Source: Bacillota bacterium (lineage in GTDB: Bacteria > Bacillota > Clostridia > Lachnospirales > Lachnospiraceae). From it: a DNA stretch of 64,000 bases. The stretch lies in NCBI GenBank assembly GCA_023390555.1, contig JAEWCQ010000007.1:62001-126000 (forward strand), given 5' to 3'. Made by a program: the position numbers and the translations under genes. Positions 59,750-64,000 of the stretch are shown here, in pieces. Numbering within the stretch: position 1 is the stretch's first letter; each line of letters begins with the position of its first letter. The notes beneath the pieces are model-generated. The model made no database searches. It was not told where the DNA came from and worked only from the letters and a program-made list of their open reading frames with translations.

Positions 59750-60823
59750 ATGATTATTCAATCCAGTCAAATCGGGATGAATAGCAAACGATTTTATAGC
59801 AGCAAAGAAGAGGCTTATACCTCACTTTCCACGTGGGGACGCCTCAACTACCACAGTGCATCGGGAAGTGTCACAACCAAATACGAAGGCAGCGAAGACC
59901 AGTTGACGGATAACGGCTCTTCCGACAACAATTTCAACAGTTCCATGGATGATATCCTCAACCGCTTTCAGGAATCCCGGCGTGTCAACACACCGCAGCT
60001 CTCTTCCACCGTGTCAAGTCTTCAGAAGATACAATACCAAATTATGAATTATCTGCTGAAATGGCTTTTCGGTGAAGACTGTACCACAGTTGACGGCACC
60101 TCGCAAAATCTGCCCCAAAACCAGCAGGCACAGCAATTTGGGGGACATTACGAGAGTTCCTACTACTACAGCGAAACAGAATGTACCACCTTTCAGACGA
60201 CCGGTACGGCAGTGACTGCTGATGGAAGGGAGCTTCATTTCAATTTGAATGTATCCATGACCCGCTCGTTTATGGAGTATTCCAATACCACCGTCAATTT
60301 CGGAGCTCCTCAGCTTACCGATCCTCTTGTCATCAATCTCGACAATAATGTCGCTCAGGTTTCGGATCAGTCGTTTTTGTTTGATATTGATGCGGACGGA
60401 GAACTCGATACCATATCCCAGCTTAGTTCAGGCAGCGGCTATCTTGCACTGGACAAGAACGGAGACGGGAAAATCAATGACGGAAGCGAGCTGTTTGGAA
60501 CCGCAAGCGGGAACGGTTTTGCGGATCTCGCGCAATACGACACCGATGGCAACGGATGGATTGACGAGGCGGATGCTGTTTTTGAAAAGCTTCGTATCTG
60601 GAGCAAGGACGAAAAAGGCAATGACAGACTGATTGGACTTGGAGCGGCAGGCGTCGGTGCAATTTACCTGGGCAGTACCGACACGCAATTTTCTTTAAAT
60701 TCCGCCAAAGACAATTCCACCAACGCTTTCATTCGCAAAACCGGTATCTTTTTATACGAAAACGGAAGCGCAGGTACCATACAGCATCTCGACGTTGCAA
60801 AAACATTTGCGGCCAGCAGCTGA
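59750..60823 (+). CDS. Signal-less protein with calcium-binding-type Asp/Gly loops
   Basis: A 357-residue protein lacking a Sec signal. Residues 1-95 are Ser/Asn-rich and helical, with QKIQYQIMNYLLKWLFGED near 95. Residues 195-300 carry EF-hand-like loops (FDIDADGELDTISQL; LDKNGDGKINDGSELFG; YDTDGNGWIDEADAVFEKL) of a kind common in RTX-type and other exported bacterial proteins. The C-terminus ends AGTIQHLDVAKTF. AGGGGG stands upstream of the ATG. Calcium binding is likely from the loops. Export by a non-Sec route is inferred. The function is unknown. Confidence 0.82.
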   Translation: MIIQSSQIGMNSKRFYSSKEEAYTSLSTWGRLNYHSASGSVTTKYEGSEDQLTDNGSSDNNFNSSMDDILNRFQESRRVNTPQLSSTVSSLQKIQYQIMNYLLKWLFGEDCTTVDGTSQNLPQNQQAQQFGGHYESSYYYSETECTTFQTTGTAVTADGRELHFNLNVSMTRSFMEYSNTTVNFGAPQLTDPLVINLDNNVAQVSDQSFLFDIDADGELDTISQLSSGSGYLALDKNGDGKINDGSELFGTASGNGFADLAQYDTDGNGWIDEADAVFEKLRIWSKDEKGNDRLIGLGAAGVGAIYLGSTDTQFSLNSAKDNSTNAFIRKTGIFLYENGSAGTIQHLDVAKTFAASS

Positions 60824-60862
60824 TTCTGCTAGAATGGGCTAAAAAGAAAAGGAAGTGTACTT

Positions 60863-61708
60863 ATGAGACTGGGAGGTCCTGTTTTTTATACCGGCAATGA
60901 TCCGGAAGAATATGCCGACTTACATGTGAAAAAGGGTTATCGCGCCGCTTTGTGTCCCGGCTGGCTGACTCTTGATAAACCGGAGGAGATTTCTGCGATG
61001 CGCAAAGCAATGGAACACAGAGATATCAAAATCGCAGAAATGGGTGCATGGTGCAATCCGCTCCACCCGGACCCGTCACAGGCACAGCGCAGTATCGCTT
61101 ACATGATTGAAAAGCTTCGGATTGCAGATGCGCTGGAAGCCACGACATGTGTCAATATTATCGGATCAAAATGCGCTGATAAATGGGATGCTCCCAGCAA
61201 AGAAGGTTATGAACCGTCCTTCTTTCAAGAAGCAGTGAACGTAGTCCGGTTCATCGTAGATACGGCAAAGCCGGTTCATACAAAACTTTCCTTTGAAATG
61301 ATGCCCTATTATTTTCTGGAATCACCGGAAGAATATCTGCGATTTCTGGAAGCGGTCGACCGGAAGGAAGTCGGCATTCATCTGGATATCTGCAACTGTA
61401 TCAATCAGCCGAGACGGTACTATCAGAATGCGGATTTTATCCGTCATACCGTTGGTCTTTTGAACGATGCCATTCTTTCCATTCATCTGAAGGATATCCG
61501 TCTGAATCCGGCCTGCACAACCGTTTCATTGGAAGAGGTCCTGATCGGTACGGGCGGACTGGATTATCCGGTTCTGCTGCAGGAAATTTCAAAATTGCAT
61601 CCTGACACACCGGCTATTCTGGAACATCTTGCTACCGAAGCTGAGTACGATATGGCTGCACAAGCTGTCCGGGAAGCTGCCCAAAAAGCCGGTGTTATGC
61701 TTTCATGA
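60863..61708 (+). CDS. Sugar phosphate isomerase/epimerase-like TIM barrel protein
   Basis: A 281-residue protein of the xylose-isomerase-like (AP endonuclease 2) superfamily. Likely metal ligands are the Glu in LSFEMMPYYF, Asp in GIHLDICN, His in LSIHLKDIRL and Glu in AILEHLATEAEYDMA. Such enzymes isomerise or epimerise sugars or inositols; the substrate is unknown. GGAAG lies upstream of the ATG, 40 bases after the calcium-loop gene. The stop overlaps the convergent araC-type gene by six bases. It may serve the adjacent GH2 catabolic genes. Confidence 0.85.
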   Translation: MRLGGPVFYTGNDPEEYADLHVKKGYRAALCPGWLTLDKPEEISAMRKAMEHRDIKIAEMGAWCNPLHPDPSQAQRSIAYMIEKLRIADALEATTCVNIIGSKCADKWDAPSKEGYEPSFFQEAVNVVRFIVDTAKPVHTKLSFEMMPYYFLESPEEYLRFLEAVDRKEVGIHLDICNCINQPRRYYQNADFIRHTVGLLNDAILSIHLKDIRLNPACTTVSLEEVLIGTGGLDYPVLLQEISKLHPDTPAILEHLATEAEYDMAAQAVREAAQKAGVMLS

Positions 61709-62530
61709 ATTCTCCTGGAAGGATTCCATACGGTAACGGACCGGTGAGACACCAATCTGCTTTTTAAAGTAATTGGAGAAATAATGTTCATCCTGAAATC
61801 CCAATGAAAAACAGATATCTTTTATACTTTTGTTTGTATTCCGGAGCATCAGTTTCGCCATGTCCATCTTTTTATTCAGGAGATATTGGTAAGGTGTAAT
61901 TCCGAATTCATTTTTAAAGATCCGGATCGTCTGTGACTGCGAACGGCTGATTGTCTGCGCCATCGCAGTCAATGAAACTGTTTCCGTAATATTGTTGTCC
62001 AGATACTCCTTTAAAATCACTGCTTCGTTTGGAAGACAGTGATTTTTTTGATACAGGAACTGATAGACAGAAAGCAGGATTTCATGTAAGACCAGTGCGA
62101 TTGCATTCATCTTTTTTGCCTGCGTTTCCATTGAACTTCTTGCAATCTGATAGATTTGGACAAACAGACTGCGGATGGACAGCCCACTGACATGATGCAC
62201 CTCTGTGAGCCGGTACAGCTTCATCAGTTCATCGATCAGGGGTCCTTTTGCGTTAAACCAGATTTTCGTCCATGGCGTGTCAGCGTCCGAAGTATAGACA
62301 TGATTGCTTCCCCGATGGAGAATATAGATATCACCCTTTACCGGGAAAAAGGTATCACCGTCTGTCCGAACCGTACCACTGCCTTCCAGTATATATTCAA
62401 ACACATAGATCGGACTGTTTTCTCTCTGGATTCGGTAAGAACCGTCGCAGTATGAGACTCCGGTCATTTCCACAAAAAAAATTTCCGCATCATTCTCTTC
62501 TTCCAGAAAACTCACAATATTTTCTCTCAT
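61703..62530 (-). CDS. AraC-family regulator with cupin-like sensor
   Basis: A 275-residue regulator. The N-terminal sugar-sensing cupin-like domain spans about 1-160 (YVFEYILEGSGTVRTDGDTF, KGDIYILHRGSNHVYTSDAD). The C-terminal AraC DNA-binding domain spans 175-275 (VSLTAMAQTISRSQSQTIRI, IKDICFSLGFQDEHYFSNYF, KKQIGVSPVRYR). It is divergent from the GH2 gene and shares its promoter region, so it probably controls GH2 and perhaps the sugar isomerase gene, and itself. Confidence 0.93.
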   Translation of the reverse strand: MRENIVSFLEEENDAEIFFVEMTGVSYCDGSYRIQRENSPIYVFEYILEGSGTVRTDGDTFFPVKGDIYILHRGSNHVYTSDADTPWTKIWFNAKGPLIDELMKLYRLTEVHHVSGLSIRSLFVQIYQIARSSMETQAKKMNAIALVLHEILLSVYQFLYQKNHCLPNEAVILKEYLDNNITETVSLTAMAQTISRSQSQTIRIFKNEFGITPYQYLLNKKMDMAKLMLRNTNKSIKDICFSLGFQDEHYFSNYFKKQIGVSPVRYRMESFQENS

Positions 62531-62573
62531 GCTGATTTTCTACACCTCATTGCTCATTTAATGTACATATTTA

Positions 62574-62598
62574 TTGTATTCATAATTATATAATACAA
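62574..62598. promoter_or_regulatory. Dyad and overlapping divergent -10 elements between araC-type and GH2 genes
   Basis: TTGTATT-11-AATACAA (perfect 7-bp dyad). TATAAT elements occur on both strands inside it (62589-62594 plus; 62590-62585 minus). No good -35 is visible for the plus-strand promoter, which fits activator dependence. Confidence 0.5.
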
Positions 62599-62662
62599 CA
62601 CGAAAAGGCTATTGTTCAAGACCAATTCCTTAAAACTGAATGATTTATCAAGGAGGTAACCT

Positions 62663-64000
62663 ATGGAAACTACATGCATACCCAGACCGGAATATCCGCG
62701 TCCTCAATTTGTGCGAAACGAATGGCTCAACTTAAACGGCACCTGGGAATTTGAATTTGACTATGGAAATACGGGGATAGAGCGAAAATTGTTTGAAAAA
62801 GATCACTTTTCAAAAGAAATCCTTGTCCCCTTCTGCCCGGAAAGCAGATTATCCGGTATCGAACAGAAGGACTTTATGAATGCCGTCTGGTACAAACGGG
62901 ACTTTTTTATCCCTGAGGAATGGGCAGAAACAAACCGGACTCTGCTTCATTTCGGCGCAGTTGACTATCACTGCAAGGTCTGGATCAACGGGCAGTCTGT
63001 TGGCGAGCATAAGGGCGGATATACACCATTTACCTTTGACATTACAGACTTTTTAAAAAAGGAAGGCAATACGATTACCGTGTATGCCCAGGATGATAAC
63101 CGGAACGGCCTTCAGCCGCGCGGAAAGCAAAGTGAAGGTTACGAATCCACTAACTGCGTCTATACGAGAGCGACCGGCATCTGGCAGACGGTCTGGCTCG
63201 AATCGGTTCCCTGTAATGCAATCACACGCGTCACCTATATTCCGAATATATCGGATGGCAGTTTCCATGTCTCCGCCGAATTTTCTCTGGCACAGCCGGA
63301 CTTTATGTTCCGTGTAAGGGCTTTTTATCAGGGGACTTCCGTAGGCGGATGCACTTCTGACATCACAGGCAGCTCTGTCTCCCTGAACCTGAGCTTACAG
63401 GAAAAGCACCTGTGGGAGCCAGGCCGGCCGGAACTCTATGATCTGCAGCTGGAGCTTATTTCCGGCGGAGAGGTTGTCGACTGTGTACAGAGTTACTGCG
63501 GGTTAAGAGAAATCTCTCTGCAGGACGGAGCTATCTGCATCAACAAAAAAATCGTATTCCAACGGCTGGTCCTGGATCAGGGCTACTATCCGGACGGAAT
63601 CTATACTGCACCGGACGACGATGCAATCCGCCGGGATATTGAGCTTTCCCTCGCGCTTGGCTTCAATGGTGCAAGACTTCATGAAAAGGTCTTTGAACAG
63701 CGCTATCTTTACTGGGCAGACAGGCTCGGCTATCTCGTATGGGGAGAATATCCGAACTGGGGACTGGATATGACATCTTCCAAAGCGTTGGAAATCTTTC
63801 TGCCTGAATGGATGGAAGCGTTGAAACGGGACTTCAACGCTCCCGCTGTTGTCGGATGGTGCCCGTTTAATGAGACCTGGGACAAGGACTGCTACTGGGA
63901 TGAAAATGGCGCTTATGTGCCAGGAATTCCGCAGGATGACAAGGTCCTGAGTCTGATTTATGATCTGACAAAATCGCTGGACCCGACAAGACCTGTCATT
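62663..64000 (+). CDS. Glycoside hydrolase family 2 enzyme, 3' end outside window
   Basis: 446 codons are visible and the frame is open at the right edge. It lacks a signal peptide, so it is cytoplasmic. The N-terminal sugar-binding (jelly-roll) domain has RPEYPRPQFVRNEWLNLNG, VPFCPESRLSGI and VWYKRDFFIP, then GAVDYHCKVWINGQSVGEHK. An immunoglobulin-like domain follows, then the TIM barrel (LVLDQGYYPDGIYTAPDDDA, GFNGARLHEKVFE). The acid/base Glu404 lies in WCPFNETWD; the nucleophile is beyond the edge. Family 2 includes beta-galactosidases, beta-glucuronidases and beta-mannosidases; specificity is not decided here. AAGGAGG precedes the ATG. Confidence 0.93.
   Translation, partial: METTCIPRPEYPRPQFVRNEWLNLNGTWEFEFDYGNTGIERKLFEKDHFSKEILVPFCPESRLSGIEQKDFMNAVWYKRDFFIPEEWAETNRTLLHFGAVDYHCKVWINGQSVGEHKGGYTPFTFDITDFLKKEGNTITVYAQDDNRNGLQPRGKQSEGYESTNCVYTRATGIWQTVWLESVPCNAITRVTYIPNISDGSFHVSAEFSLAQPDFMFRVRAFYQGTSVGGCTSDITGSSVSLNLSLQEKHLWEPGRPELYDLQLELISGGEVVDCVQSYCGLREISLQDGAICINKKIVFQRLVLDQGYYPDGIYTAPDDDAIRRDIELSLALGFNGARLHEKVFEQRYLYWADRLGYLVWGEYPNWGLDMTSSKALEIFLPEWMEALKRDFNAPAVVGWCPFNETWDKDCYWDENGAYVPGIPQDDKVLSLIYDLTKSLDPTRPVI

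Overview
The window reads as a piece of chromosome from a spore-forming Gram-positive of the class Clostridia, most likely family Lachnospiraceae. The evidence is the SCIFF peptide with its radical-SAM maturase next to a fused SecDF, spoIIR, a gerA-type germination operon, a serS T-box leader, NiaR and a DnaE-PfkA operon. A sigma-28-type promoter suggests flagella. Genus is not assigned. No rRNA or tRNA gene, insertion sequence, prophage or CRISPR array was seen. Both ends cut genes: a degenerate HD-GYP-like protein on the left and a family 2 glycoside hydrolase on the right. Most genes lie on the minus strand.

Layout. 0-3.7 kb: HD-GYP-like protein, a small unknown protein, a YghZ-type aldo/keto reductase, and a secreted CAP-domain protein preceded by three WalR-like hexamers. 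3.8-12.2 kb: a galactose-type uptake locus, read right to left as response regulator, histidine kinase, lone sugar-binding lipoprotein, then mglB-mglA-mglC. 12.3-16.6 kb: carAB with a long leader. 17.1-18.9 kb: serS with a complete T-box. 18.9-23.8 kb: a MacB-like exporter operon with two different adaptors. 24-25.7 kb: glyA and a DUF1294 membrane protein. 25.8-30.1 kb: secDF, SCIFF maturase, SCIFF peptide and a small membrane protein. 30.2-41 kb: housekeeping and stress genes (HAD-like/GNAT fusion, cyclophilin, Mrp, mtnA, PHP phosphatase, ABC-F, cupin, asnS, a lipoprotein trigger factor, DUF1934). 41.1-45.5 kb: sporulation and germination (spoIIR, a fused gerAB-gerAC, gerAA). 45.7-49.7 kb: GntR regulator, ispE, a sigma-28-linked small protein, a small alarmone synthetase, NiaR. 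49.7-55 kb: rRNA methyltransferase, pfkA, dnaE. 55-58.5 kb: a coiled-coil protein and an amino-acid ABC transporter. 58.7-64 kb: CPBP protease, a calcium-loop protein, a sugar isomerase-like TIM barrel, an AraC regulator and the GH2 enzyme.

How genes work together. The YesMN-type two-component system and lone binding lipoprotein probably sense an external sugar and control the mgl transporter. The SCIFF peptide is followed by a hairpin and then by the maturase, a layout that would give more peptide than enzyme. GerAA, the GerAB-GerAC fusion and SpoIIR form one spore-related block. The AraC/GH2 pair faces outward from a shared, overlapping promoter region.

The strongest oddities are the GerAB-GerAC fusion with an internal lipoprotein signal, a SCIFF peptide with seven rather than six cysteines, a trigger-factor-like protein carrying a lipoprotein signal, a HAD-like/GNAT fusion, the two-adaptor exporter with nested inverted repeats upstream, and three proteins without signal peptides that look like candidates for non-Sec export. 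No clearly new multi-gene defence or mobile system was found.
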